Made by a program: the position numbers and the translations under genes. A stretch of DNA of 46,731 nt, from NCBI GenBank assembly GCA_015680685.1, contig MNCI01000001.1, positions 139,993 through 186,723 of the forward strand, read 5' to 3'. Origin of the DNA: Gnetum montanum. Lineage: Eukaryota; Streptophyta; Gnetopsida; Gnetales; Gnetaceae. The notes beneath the pieces were generated by a model. It was not told the origin of the DNA. It did not search any database and saw only the letters and a list, made by a program, of their open reading frames with translations. Below, one piece after another: positions 33,988 through 45,583 of this stretch (its first letter is position 1; each line of letters begins with the position of its first letter).

Positions 33988-34192
33988 TACTTCATTCCAC
34001 GTGAGAATGATTTTCTCCTCCACATGACATGGGGTGATCACAACAAAAGTAGACTTACGCATAATACTTACAACCCAAGGCAAGTAACCCTTCATATTTC
34101 AACATAGGTAGGTCATAAAAAAATTTAAAAAATTAAATTTATAAAGAAAAATGTAAAACCAACTAACTAATTAAAACAAAAACAACCAAAGA
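33988..34192 (-). repeat. Right arm of perfect 205-bp inverted repeat, ends at an N
   Basis: Partner of 33484-33688. It stops exactly at the N at 34193. Because both arms end at gap characters, a scaffolding error is more likely than a natural palindrome. Confidence 0.95.
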
Positions 34193-36202
34193 NGCCAAGC
34201 ACATGATTTTGGTGATGTAGGTCCAAGATCCACTAGTTGAGGATATCAGAGAATTGTTGTCAGTTACCACTAAGATGTTTACTAGTGCACATTGTTCTTC
34301 CCCTGATAGGACAAGGGTTGAAAACTATGTTGCATGTGATGATGCTAAGAGAACTAAGAAGGTATGTGCAGAAGCTAAAGGGTGTAGCTAAAGAGAAGCT
34401 TAAAAGATCACTAGTTGAAGAAATGGTTCATGTTGTTGAGCATCTAGCACACAAGAATGTGTCCATTAGATTTGATAAGGCACATCAGTCTATTATAGGT
34501 ATGCTTGTATGAATTTTTGTTTTTTATGTCATTTTATATATTTTTTATATTTTTCAAGTATGTATATATTCATGTCATTATTCACCAAAATTTTGCTAAC
34601 TTGTTCTATGTTTCATCTTTACAAGGATTGTAGGAAGGTAACAAGAACTAGTAGTCCAAGTTGTTTTAGAAGTGGAGCAAAGATGATAGGAAGAGGAGGA
34701 GCAAAGATGATAGGAGGAAGAAAAGAGAGTATTCCATGAAGCATTGGATTTCATGAATAATATATTTGAGGACTTGCCTATTAGGATGAGTCTCCCGTGG
34801 ATACTCCACATGACCCTCTAAGTACCTATCTATTTTGGTTTATATATTTTTCCCTTAACATATATGTCAATATTTTTTTTGCTAACTATGTTAGGAATTA
34901 TACATGTTGTATTAGTTGAACCTCTTTCAGAAGCATCTACATCTACTTTTTTCTTAAAGCCTAATGTGGAGATTCCAAACAAGGTTGTATTCATGCAAGG
35001 CATAATAGATGATATGGATAATCGGTTGCAAAAGATAGCTCCTGATGTTGGTACAAATAGTTATCATGTTTTTTTTTCATTTTATATTTTTATGATTTTT
35101 TTTAATTTTTTATTTCTACAGGGTTTTAGTTGTTTAAAATGTTGCTATTGTTTTTATTTTTCATTATGGTTTTGGTTATTGCAGTGCCAAAGGTTAGATA
35201 GGATCTTGCACATGATGTTGAGATCGATGAGCTTCCTACACTACTACCTAATGTAGAGAATGTTCCATGAAGGTTATATGAAGGGAGTACTTAGTGTACC
35301 ATCTCATGTACCAAGACTTCTTGGAAGTGCTAATGCTCCAATGAATTCCTATTGGAGAGAGTGATGGCCTTAGAAAAAGAGAACAAGAAGCAAGAAGCTA
35401 AGATCAAGAGCCTTAGGGATCATAAAGATTTTATAGAGGCATTTTTAACCAATAGAGACACTTTGCATACTATGGAAATTAAGTGGTTATGCTATGGGAG
35501 TATTATCTAGAGAAAGATTGCTCTATCTAGGAGCAACATGAAAAAGAACATGTAAATGGAGTTATTGATTCATAAGACTAGAGATTGGAGGGATTGTTAT
35601 GCTTGGGTACTTGATTGGGGTTAGAAAGAAAAAGGACCACAAGCGTCAATACAAGGCAAAAAAGGAGACTTATGTAAAGCAGGTACATGAAGAGGTTGTT
35701 AAGAGTTGGAAGTTTGAGTTATTTATGCAAGGAATAAATGTGGAAGACACCTTCAAGATGTTTGAAGGCTCATTAGTAGTGACCAATTCATCTTCCCTTA
35801 AGATCACTACTATATCTAGAGAGACTACTATTGCTTGCTCTTCCCAAGAGCCTCCCAAGTTGATAGACATCAAGAGGAGAAATATTTTAGCAGGGGTGGA
35901 TCCTGGAGAAATCAACTGGGCAAACATGAGTAAAGAAAAAATTCTTCATAGGCTAGAAACTGGTCTTTAGAACATTGTTGTAGAAGATATTGATCCAAAA
36001 TTTCTAGAGGTTTGTTTTAAAGTTTTTCTGTTATATTTCATGTTTATCATTTTTCTTAAATTTGGTTTCCATGGTTTTTATAGTTATGTTTTGGCTATAA
36101 GGGTTAATAATTATTTACATTTTTATTATTTGCAAGACTCAGGTGATGGCAATAGCATTGGTGATAATGCTAGTGATGATACTCCTTCAATTTATCCTTA
36201 GG

Positions 36203-37029
36203 TATGTTAGTGATGCTAAATTTTTGATCATCTTGATTATAGTGTTGGTGTTATTTACTTTGGCTATCATAGCCATTGAAGACTATGTACTATTTTATTA
36301 TTGTTTTTGACTATTGCATAATGCAAATATGGCTATTGGATATTTTATTTATTTTTGTTATTATCATTATTTCATCACATACGGTGACTATGGTTGTTGG
36401 TATGGATAGTTTGGCTATGATATTTTTATTTTGAAAATTTTTAGTATTTTTATTTTGTTTATTTTATATTTTTGTTACATAAAAAGGGCTATATGGTTAT
36501 AGCTATAAGGCTATAAAGAGAAGTTTACGATAAAACATAAAGGTAAAATAGTAAAGAGGTAAAAATGCAAGATGAAGCATAACAGGTTGCAATGAGATAA
36601 GAAAAGGAAAGAAATTACATTACTAGTTTTAGGGCCTAGTAGGCCACTAGTTTTAGGGCCTAGCTATAAAAATTTTGTTTTTAATGTTTTTTATAAAGTT
36701 TTAAGATTTTACATTTTTATGTCAATTTATAGTTTTAAAGAAAAACACAAAAGGGAAAATAAACATAAATCGTAAAAATTATGCAAACAAGTAAAGAAAA
36801 GGATAAGTTGTAAATAATTTATAAAAAGGCTAAAAATTTGCAAAGAAAGGCAAAGTGGAATAAAACATGTAAATGAACATTGAAAACTAGGCTACAAAGT
36901 AAAAGGCTACATGGCATTGATATAGGGCTGAGAGACTAGAAGATGTACTTAGTTGTGCAACTATTTCTTAATCTTTGAAAGATTAGGAAAAGTGCAAGGC
37001 CTTAGTTGCATGATCCTACACTCTCATTT
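36203..37029. other. AT-rich right end of the insertion
   Basis: No gene is supported. 36500-36620 is purine rich. ACTAGTTTTAGGGCCTAG occurs twice in a row at 36627-36664. Confidence 0.45.
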
Positions 37030-37800
37030 TCCCTCACTAGCTACATTGAATGGGATCTCTTCCCACATTTCATTCATGGCTTGATGATTTTTTATCTTGG
37101 CTTGGTTTACCTTCTTAGATTCCTTGACTTCTATTTTGATGGTAGAAGTCTTTGCTTGAAACTCCATTTCAAATCTTTACTCCATGTTACCATTATTAAC
37201 TATTAAGAGAATCACACTATCATCATGTATTATTATTTCTCTTTTCTCATAAGGTAGATGAATTTCTTGATGGAAGGGAAAGGAAACTACTTGCAATTGG
37301 CCTAGCCAAGGCCTTCCTAGCATTAGATTGAATCTTGGTATCTCTTTCACCATCAAGACATCAATAGGTATGGAAATTTATTTTCTCGCAATGAATTCTA
37401 AAGAGGTAGATCCTTTCATTGCTACATGTGATTTGTTGAAGGACTTAAGAATAGACATGGAAGTGCTTTGCATATGTTCCACAAAGCCTAAATTCTCTAC
37501 AATGCTAAAAGGTAAAACATTTATTATTTCTCCATCATTAATGTGTAACCTATATATTTTGAATTGTCCAACTCTTATGGTTATAAAGAGAGGGGCCCTT
37601 GTGACCTCATCACTTTATGAGTTAGTATTTACCTCAATGTTGTAAAACACTAAGGTAGTTGACTTCATTTCTTTTCTAGGTGAAGGTGGCATCATTATTG
37701 TATGAATGGATTCTTCATTAGCCACAATATCTTCACTAATGAGAATAAAGGTTAACATCTTGACTAAGGCTTCATGATGAACAAGGGAGATTATCACTAG
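37030..37800 (-). pseudogene. E3 pol 5' part: aspartic protease-like domain
   Basis: On the minus strand a frame reads D-E-V-T-R-A-P-L-F near 37600, H-I-N-D-G-E-I-I-N-V-L-P at about 37545-37510, and N-L-M-L-G-R-P-W-L-G at about 37330-37300. The spacing of the I-D-x-G-x-x-x-N-V-L/M-P and L-L-G-R-P-W motifs is that of the retropepsin-like domain of Tat and Athila elements. The catalytic Asp-Thr/Ser-Gly is not intact. Stops include TAA near 37625 and 37383. Coding similarity fades at about 37030, where the insertion begins. Confidence 0.65.
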
Positions 37801-38780
37801 GCTGTACAGACTTAAGGAAGTCCTTTTTTGCTTTAATGAAAGTTTTACTTGTTACATGGTGTTGAGGAAGTATCTGCCATTATTCATTATTTTCTCATTC
37901 TTATTTCTCTTAACTTACTCCATTCTATGAAGGATTTTAACCTCATGCATTAACATGTGTGGCTTGGGTCCCTTTCCTTTCTCTTGTCATTGACTATCCT
38001 CCCTAGGCTGACTTGTTGAAGTTGTTTGAGTGTTGGAGATCATGGGGATGGCTGAAAAAAGTGTAGGCTTTGGTGGGCCTAATTCATTTCACACCTTTTC
38101 TTATTTATTTTCTTTGGCCATAAGCTTAGAGGTGGACTTATTACATTGTTTTATTAGTAACTTTTTGCTATTAGGCTATGAAGAGATTATTGCATTAGTA
38201 ACCATGGAAGAACATTGGTTAACTTGAGTTGTAGGCTTAGTGGTAGTGGGAGGGAGCACTCTAATGATGAATGGTTCATTCAGAGACATAGGTGATGGTA
38301 TCCTTATGATATAAGGTATGCCTAAACTTGATGAAGTTGAAGAACCCATTTCATCATGAGGAGGTACTTGAATTACAAATGGCTTCTTGGCAGGTTTAGG
38401 ATTGTTGCTAATGTTGAATATGACTATTGTATAAGTATTGTTGTTAGCATTTAATAGATATTTGTACACCTACATGCTTTGGTTTTGGAACCTAATCAGA
38501 TTTGATGTGTCTAATACCAATTCATCATTATCTATTATTCTTTGTAAATCATCCTCCAACATTAAGAAAAAAATTAGTTTAATGGCTAGGAAAATGGTGA
38601 TAATGGTAGAATTTATCTAGTTTGAAGTATTTGGACATAGGTGGATCATCCTTGTTTGCAATGGTAGGATCTTTAGCAATCTCACACAATTGGTTATGCC
38701 TCTTAGGGACTATTTTAGTCATCTTTTTATATTGAATATGGCCAGTTTTAAGCAACTTGTCTACGAGCTCACATGATTTT
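37801..38780 (-). pseudogene. E3 gag-protease linker with repeated P-F-x-I-x-V-P-P motif
   Basis: Minus-strand 38469-38176 is open and contains K-P-F-V-I-Q-V-P-P, I-P-Y-I-I-R-I-P-S-P and E-P-F-I-I-R-V-L-P-P. Proline-rich linkers of this type lie between gag and protease in Tat-lineage elements. The rest is broken by stops. Confidence 0.5.
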
Positions 38781-40680
38781 AAGAGTAAATTTGTATACTT
38801 AGACCAATGATTTCTCTCAAAGTTAGGCCTAGATTACATAAAGGTAAAGGCACTTGATGTTAAAGGTTGAGTAGTAATATTAGGGGCCTTTGGTTGAGTT
38901 GTCTTTGGCCCTTGCAAGGTCTTTGTTTCTTTGGCCACAGTGGCCATGACTACATGATTTTGAATCCCTCTAATCCTATCCTTTATCATGTGTTAATTAT
39001 TATATGTTATTTCAGTAGTGTTACCTTTGGCTTTGGTGGCATTCTCTATGTTTTTAATTTAGTAGAAGGCTTGGCTAATGGATTGTGGGTCTAGGGAATA
39101 TAGCTTGGACTTAATAAAGTCATTGACTAATCCCTTGAAGATAGCTAGAAGATGGATCTTAGCTATAGGTTTAGGAATCTCATTGAGAAGAGCATTCCAT
39201 TATTGTATAAACTTTTGTATAGGTTCAAGGGGCCCTTATTTTATATTCATTAGTTGATCAAGAGTCATATTGAGTTTCAAGCTATACCTGAAATGGTTAA
39301 TGAACTATTAAATTAAATCATCTAGTGAGGTAATGGATCCTCTAGGCAAAGCACGATACCAATCCAAGCCTTTACTAGTTAGGGACATAGGAAAGACTCA
39401 CTTAATAGTGTGAGGCCAAGCTTGCAACAACAAGCACTCAAAGAGGAACGTAATAAGATGTGAGTTTGGATCATCCTCATCATTCTAGTTGATGAATTGA
39501 AAAATAGAAATGATAGGAGGAAGAGTTATCTATGCAATAGTGGAGCTAATGGGGTCATCTTGGTAGAAGTCCATTATCTTTACTTTCCAAGTGATAGAGG
39601 TTTTGACCTTTTGAAGCTCTTTGGTGACATCCTAGCTCATATGACAAGCTTCATCTAGGCCTTGACGCATTCTTGTAGGTTGCAAGATTTGTACTCATGG
39701 TTGTAGAGGGACTTGAAAGGCATGGGGTTGTGCAATGAGCATGTGTATAAAGTGAAGGGGAAAGGTGATTATTATAGAAGAAGGGTTAAATAATGAAAAT
39801 GATGTTTAAGTTTGATGTTGGGGTGACAAAGGAGACAAAGGATGTGTGGGAGGCTTTCATAACTTGAGGTCCCAAAGAGAGTCCCCATAAGTATAGCAAA
39901 TGAGGATAACATTGTAGATACCACTAGGGCTAGATGAATGGAAGAAGATTGTGCTACATACAACATTGATGAGAACAATGAGATAGGTTGGGACATAGGT
40001 TGAGATTGATGCATGGAAATGATCAATATTGGCTTGAACATGGTGGGATAGATAGGGGAAGACTAAGGAACTTGAGCTACTAGGGATAGTGAGGGTGTAG
40101 AGGTAGGGATGGTTGTTTGTGGAGATGACTATTGGAAGAGGTTTCTTGTAAATGTGTTGTGCTCCTACTCTACCTGAAACTCATCTTGTTCCTCTTAGTT
40201 TTCATTTGCACTAATCTCTTCACTCCACTCATCGACATCTATAGGTTACATTAACAAATGAGTATAGAAATTATTTTAAAGGAATTTGGTCATAGGATGA
40301 GGGAATGTATTTTCCATTTCAGTGTATGATTTCAAACTAACACTTGACATCAGACTTAGAGCATGGGATAAGGAGACCTCCTTGTATCTTGGGATAAAAT
40401 AAGTTATAAAACTTCTTATTTATAATTATGAATTTTGGTTCTTGTCCCCTTCATCTAAATGATTGCCTACATTCTATGACTGCTAGATCTTTGGGATCAT
40501 AGATATGAATTGGTTCTTGGTTAGTGGCCATGTGTATTATGTTTTGTGGTAATATTGTAGATTGAAAATAAGGAATAAACAAAGTGTTGGGTTGAGTGAT
40601 GGGATAAATACTTATCATATAAATTTTTGAGTGTATAAGACTGCTTAGCATATGGATTATAGTATAAGACTGCAACTACA
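38781..40680 (-). pseudogene. gag: E3 gag
   Basis: The capsid domain is clear at about 39465-39000 on the minus strand: F-P-M-S-L-T-S-K-G-L-D-W-Y-R-A-L-P near 39395-39345, then L-D-Q-L-M-N, G-P-L-E-P-I-Q-K-F-I, W-N-A-L-L-N-E-I-P. It is Retrotrans_gag-like but clearly different from the E2 and E4 gags, which read L-F-P-x-T-L ... W-Y-x-S-L. The N-terminal part (to about 40680) is Ser/Pro-rich and patchy. The start codon is not certain. Confidence 0.65.
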
Positions 40681-40814
40681 AGGGGTAGTGCAAGTGGCTA
40701 TGGTAGCACTATGCACTATAATGATATAAAATTAATGCTTATGTTTTGTAAATGTAGGGAATAGTGGAAATGCTACAAATTCTCACTAGAAAATTTAATG
40801 CATAAATGTTTAAA

Positions 40815-41230
40815 ATAGATTGTTGGCTATCCATTGAGTATTGGTGATCACCCAATCAAAGTTTTCTATGTAGCTCACATGCTTAATTCTTGGAAAACTT
40901 GAAACAAAATTTTTGCAAAGTTAAAGGATAAGATAAGTTGTGGGTTATACATTTCCCTTTGTGCATATCCAAAACTCAACTTTACAAACATAAAAAGTGC
41001 AAGTTTCGTTGTAGGCTATACACTAGGTTTTATGATCACCCCATAAAAATCTGTAGGTTGCAATCTATACGCTAGGTATTTGTGCACATCTAACAAAAAT
41101 TTGGAAGGTGTACCTCACATGTTAAGCTTTGATGAATACCAATCCATAAATTTTGTAAAATTAAATGTGTAATTTTTCCATGGGCTATATGCTAGGTTTT
41201 ATAAAATCTAGCACTTGATGAAGAAATCAA
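40815..41230. repeat. Diverged tandem words in the E3 leader
   Basis: About seven units with a core like GGCTATACACTAGGTTTTAT at 40825, 40873, 40943, 41013, 41063, 41112 and 41183, spaced 47-71 bp. They lie between the 5' LTR and gag, where packaging signals are found in retroelements. Confidence 0.5.
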
Positions 41231-41535
41231 GAAATGGCCAAACTTGTTGTAATATATATATGTTGGATTTCAAAAAATCCAAAACTTCAAAGAAAAATAG
41301 TAAATAAAATAAAATTGAATCCAAGTCACACATTGTTCTTAGGAAAAGTACAATACCAAATTAAGCCCAAATAGGTTGTAGGTACACAGTTAGTTTTTGC
41401 AAAACCCAAAAGGAATTTGCAAGTTAAAATCAAGATAAAACAAGTTGGAGGTATAAAAGATTAAGCCAACACAAATGGAAAAATTTCTAGAATGAGTTTT
41501 TGGAAAGAAGTGGAGTGGAAGCCCTAAAACTATCA

Positions 41536-42660
41536 TGCTTGAAACATTTGGTGTTGGAATCTTGAAAATTTTAGAGATTTTTAATTTTTATCTCAAATTT
41601 ATAAGCCTCAAGAAAAGGATCCTAAGCATCCTAGATGGCCTTTTCAATCATTGAGGGACTTAAACAATCTATTATCGATGTGTGAAATAAAAATTACAAG
41701 CATACAATCTAGCTACATAGAAATGTAAGTTAAAATGTGGCAAACAAATGAAATTACAAACTTGTATTAAAATAATATAAGATTTACATAAACAAAGTTT
41801 AGAGAATATAAGTTTTTAAAATTTAATGCTCAATGTGCTTAAGGGAGAATTCTTGAAATCCAATATATCTAATAGGATGTATTCTACTATTAGATTTATC
41901 CTCAAGGATTCTATATGATCTATCCTTTGAAGTTGTCATTGGTCTTCTCAACCACTTGGATTTGTGTGGGGGAAGAAAATGGCTATTGAATCTTGGTGAT
42001 TTTCATTGTTGTAAAAGTCTCAAGTTTGGTCTAAATGCAAATTTTCCAAAAGTTCTTTTGATGAAGAAAATATTTGTTAAAATAGGTCATTGGGTCTTGA
42101 TTTGTGGCTGATAAATTATTCCATGATTTTTGATAGATTTCTAGTAAATTTTGACATGTGTAGGGCATCCTTTGGTAATGTATGAGTGCATTTAGCTAAT
42201 TTTTTATTTCATATCCTAACCCCATATCCTACCTAGCATGTGGAGCTTAGATGCTCAGCAAATAGGCTTAAAACCCAAATCCTATATGTTGCTTCTACAA
42301 GTTGTCTAGTGTATGCAATTGCAATGAATATATTTCAAATTTTTTGTCTTGCAAAGCATTTTCAACCTTCACAAGCTTGGATACATTGAATTTGCAACTC
42401 CCACAAGCTAGAAGATAAGGACATTACAACTGTTGAAGCATTTTCTTAGCCTTCACAAGCTAGAATGTATGAGATCCATAGTATGTGAGCTACAAATATC
42501 ATATTTTACACTAAAACACTACCTTTAAATTCTAGTAACATAAGGTCATAATGATAGTTTTTGTGGAAAACATGGCACTTGTGTCTACCTTCATTTTCCC
42601 ACCAAAGTACAAAGAGTTTTGGCTATAGGTTGTAACATGAATTTTCTTTGGGGTGTTTTA
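41536..42660 (-). repeat. E3 5' LTR, family A
   Basis: Aligns end to end with 23507-24641. The first two bases of the element read TA instead of TG (one C to T change on the plus strand at 42659). The sequence just inside it, TGATAGTTTTAGGGC on the minus strand, is not a primer-binding site I recognise. Confidence 0.8.
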
Positions 42661-44729
42661 AAGATTCATCATAAATCATAATAAAAAAGAAAAGAAAAAA
42701 AGAACTTTATTCTTAGTTAAATAAAATGAACATAATACATACATAAAAGTAACACACTTTCAAAGAAAGAGAGTTAATTGATTAAATCCTCATAGCACTC
42801 TCATAATATAAGGATAGTCATCAAAGAGATTATCTACCACCTAATTACTAAATAAAGATACTCAATTTTTTTCAAGCACACAAAATAATAAATTCCACTC
42901 TTAGATCTTCCTTAAGGCTTGTTTGAATATTTTATAGTCTTTGGAATGATCCTTGGTCATCCTTTAAAATTTACATACTTTTAGAAAAATCAAAATCTGT
43001 CAAACTACAAGTGACTATGGATAATAGGTCCTTGCAATTGCTAGAATATGATCAAACTATCCCTCACCTTCTATCACACTAATAAACTTTGAATATCTTA
43101 ATCAACTATTTCTTCTTGAATTATGGCTTATTGTAGCTTGCATTCGCTAGATTGTAGCCTATGTCAAGTTGTAAGTATAGTGAGTTGTAAGTACTTACAA
43201 CTCACTACATAATCTTAGAAACTATAAAATTAAGCTTGGTTTATAAACTATAATAAACTATAGCTTATTACAATCTAAAGTAAGCTTGAAGTTTTTTTTT
43301 TAATGTTAGAAGAACATATAAAAAACTTCAAATCACAAGGATATATATCCTAATACTCCTAGGATACACTATGAATGAGAATTACCTTAAAGAATGGGTT
43401 AATATTCTTATCATCTTCCTCACTCTTTAGAAGTGACTTGTATAGTTTGGAAAATATAATTGGGATAGCATCTAATTTTCATAAATCCAAATCATTCTTA
43501 TAAACTTGGATGAAATTCTTAGATCCTTCATCATTCTAATGCATCAAGTAGTTATGAATATTCTTGACTTTTGTGCTTTGCCCATATATTACTTACAACA
43601 CATTTGGCTTCCTTGATGTATTGTGTGGACCTTAACCTTTAATTACATTCTTAAAGAATTCAAGAATATCATCCATGTTTGATGTAAGAATAATGCCATG
43701 ATAGAGGTTCAAATCTAAAATATTTAAAACATAAGAAAGAGCAAAATCATTAGGTAAATCCATCTTGTAGACATTGAGATTGATTTTGACCTTAACTATA
43801 AATGGATTAATTTTATTTTATATGATCTTTTAGAAATGCACATTTCTCTATCTTGCTTTGCTAAAATAGAACTAAACATACCCACCAATTTGAAATGAAC
43901 TTATCTCTTTACTTTATTGATCTTGAAAGATACATTCTTAGTCTTCTTCTTCATGTGAAACTTAACTTATTAATGCAATTACTTTATTTCTTAACAAAAT
44001 CAATGTCACACTCCAAATTTCAACTTTAAAAAATAACTAAAAATTATTCATTAATGGGATATGATAAATAAACAATAAGTATTTAACAAATCCTCAAGCA
44101 ACTTAAACACTTATAAAACAATAAAAATTAAAATTTGAAATTAGAAACTTATTTATTTAAAAATATTTAAGAAAATTCATATATCATATTTATTTCCACT
44201 TAGGCCTTGTTACAATATAACATTAAAATTTCATTTTTAGAACTCAACACACATTGATTAAATGATCAAAACATGAATGAAATACGTCATGGAATTAAAC
44301 TTGTTATGGACTATTAGTTATGTTTTTAGCTCTTGCCTATTCAACTTTTTGAATCCTTGCAAGATCTACATGAAACACATGTAGGAAGGATTAGAAGGCC
44401 TTCATCATAGAGGATACCATCGTAAAGCTTCTTGGAATAAGATTGGAAGATGAGGCCAATGCTACAAAGTACACTCTTAGAATTAATAATAAATACTATT
44501 AACTTAATTGTTAATTAACACCATTAATATTACCATTAATGCATTAAGTATTACATTAACATTATCATTAATGCATTAGCTATCATAAATCCATGATTTT
44601 TATTTCTAGTGATATTCCATTAGTTACTACATCACATGTTACAATAACTATACTATCAATACTAACTTAATCTACCCATCAAGAACTGATTGGTGTAATA
44701 CCTTATCTAGCTAGGCCAATCCTCATTTA
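42661..44729. other. AT-rich intergenic sequence
   Basis: No gene is supported. It contains the foldback at 43134-43291 and two copies of the palindromic word ATTAATGCATTA near 44533 and 44568. Confidence 0.5.
43134..43291. repeat. Foldback (MITE-like) with a perfect 30-bp palindrome at its centre
   Basis: 43178-43207 is a perfect palindrome; the left half is TAGTGAGTTGTAAGT. Outer arms also pair: AGCTT near 43135 and CTAGATTGTA near 43147 match the reverse complement of TACAATCTAA and AAGCTT near 43270-43286. No clear TSD is seen, so the element class is open. Confidence 0.6.
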
Positions 44730-44751
44730 TGAGACGCGATTCGCATGAGCC

Positions 44752-44830
44752 ACGATATCACATACGTGATATCGCGGCCGCCGCGATATCGCGTCGTCCC
44801 CTGCGATGTTGCGTACATGATATCGCGGTC
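44752..44830 (+). promoter_or_regulatory. Cluster of GATATC-centred hairpins upstream of TATA
   Basis: CGATATCAC (44753-44761) pairs with GTGATATCG (44766-44774). GATATCGCGG (44768-44777) pairs with CCGCGATATC (44781-44790) across a 3-base loop. Another GATATCGCGG is at 44819-44828. The TATA box follows at 44843. E2 has decayed forms of the same cluster. Confidence 0.7.
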
Positions 44831-44842
44831 TGCCACCAAATC

Positions 44843-44850
44843 TATAAATA
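44843..44850 (+). promoter_or_regulatory. TATA box of E4 LTR
   Basis: TATAAATA in AAATCTATAAATAAGAG. Confidence 0.65.
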
Positions 44851-45016
44851 AGAGGTAACACTCCCCTTATTTCCCATCCTAGGCTAGAAGTAGGGAAACT
44901 CTAGTAGATTGATCACTCCCGAGATAGAATATTTTCCATGTGCCCATAGTAGGAGTCCCCAAGTGAATGGATCTTTATTCGAGCAACATTGTACTTGAAC
45001 ACAAGTTGTGTACAGC

Positions 45017-45022
45017 AATAAA
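45017..45022 (+). terminator. Poly(A) signal of E4 LTR
   Basis: AATAAA in CAGCAATAAAGATGAAC, conserved with E2. Confidence 0.6.
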
Positions 45023-45528
45023 GATGAACTTCCTGGATAAACCTTGCAGTTCATGGAAGAGGATTTATTACATGTTATTTCATACCTATTATTTATTACC
45101 TACATTAGCGCAGCATGAGTACGACTTGATTACGAGCATTTACGGATGTGTACGGCTAATCAAGGAATCGGCTGCTCATCGCGATTAGTCTCTCTCACCC
45201 TTATATCCTAGAACACAGGATAAGTATGAATTGGTTACAAGCATTGAAGGATGTGTACGGATAGCCAATTAATGGATGCTTATCACATTTAGGCTAGTTA
45301 AGTGCCTCAGTACGACCACTTCGAGCACATGCGTTATGTGTGGTGATCCCAGTAACGATTAGCATTTGGTAGCTGCGGTTGCATAGTTCAGGGTGTGTAT
45401 AGTAAGTGGGAATGGATGCTGATGCTAGTTAATTTAGACTTAGTTCATTAGTTAGATTTAGTTAGTTTCTCAACCCTTCACCTTGATAGCATAGGAGAAA
45501 AACATAAAAAGATATAAAAATCATATAC

Positions 45529-45529
45529 N
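45529..45529. other. Single-N assembly gap across the LTR end and primer site
   Basis: Compared with E2, about 200 bp (end of LTR-B, PBS and start of leader) are missing around this N. Confidence 0.6.
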
Positions 45530-45583
45530 TCGGGTTAATCAAAAGAAAAAATTATATAATGGTGAATTAGCACACCAATAACA

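Larger units (their letters stand above)
33121..36202 (+). pseudogene. Second coiled-coil retroelement-associated gene, decayed, intron-like gaps
   Basis: Coding traces on the plus strand come in blocks. About 33175-33430 reads A-L-E-V-F-T-Q-A then F-V-V-L-E-E-L-H-N-D-F-G with one TGA (Arg site) and one TAA (Gln site). 33581-33688 is open and continues, if the small contig 33690-34192 is flipped, through a domain with F-I-Y-H-V-H-G-I-P-M-V-L-S-I-N and F-N-V-P, the same pattern as I-G-G-I-S-I-D-F-S in 5636-8437. About 34205-34498 and 34650-34815 are Glu/Lys/Arg-rich coiled coil. 35599-35970 is an open 123-codon stretch, and an acidic tail may end at TAG near 36200. Possible introns with GT and AG ends lie at 34499-34625, about 34819-34890 and 36010-36136. 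The long E/Q/R runs contain TGA-TAG pairs where Arg-Gln is likely. Confidence 0.5.
28366..37030. mobile_element. Unclassified insertion inside E3 pol
   Basis: The protease side of E3 stays coding down to about 37030 and the RT side starts at about 28365, whereas these are adjacent in ordinary elements of this lineage. The sequence between has plus-strand coding traces, two tandem arrays and an N gap. TAGTTTTAGG-C-TAGTAGGCC occurs in direct orientation near both ends (28500-28521 and 36629-36651, where it is locally doubled), possibly terminal repeats. I cannot name the element; boundaries are within about 100 bp. Confidence 0.5.
23507..42660 (-). mobile_element. E3: Ty3/gypsy Tat-lineage element, complete ends, with about 8.7 kb inserted
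   Basis: The two family A LTRs (41536-42660 and 23507-24641) lie in the same orientation with a minus-strand gag, protease-like region, RT, RNase H1 and integrase between them. The LTRs differ at many positions, so it is old. The span of 19.2 kb is inflated by about 8.7 kb of foreign sequence at about 28366-37030. The 5-bp flanks (TTTAG left, AAGAT right) do not match, so the insertion-site duplication is lost or the ends are a few bases off. Confidence 0.8.
44730..45528 (+). repeat. E4 5' LTR-B, 3' end lost at an N
   Basis: Starts TGAGACGCGATTCG, aligned with the E2 LTR-B start. The alignment holds to ATCATATAC at 45528, just before the N at 45529, but the last roughly 180 bp of the E2 LTR and the primer site have no counterpart, so the single N hides missing sequence. 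Confidence 0.7.

Noticed and set aside
33484-34192. A natural long palindrome or inverted-repeat transposon
   Set aside because: Arms are perfectly identical in old sequence, both stop exactly at Ns, and flipping the piece restores a reading frame. A scaffolding error fits better.
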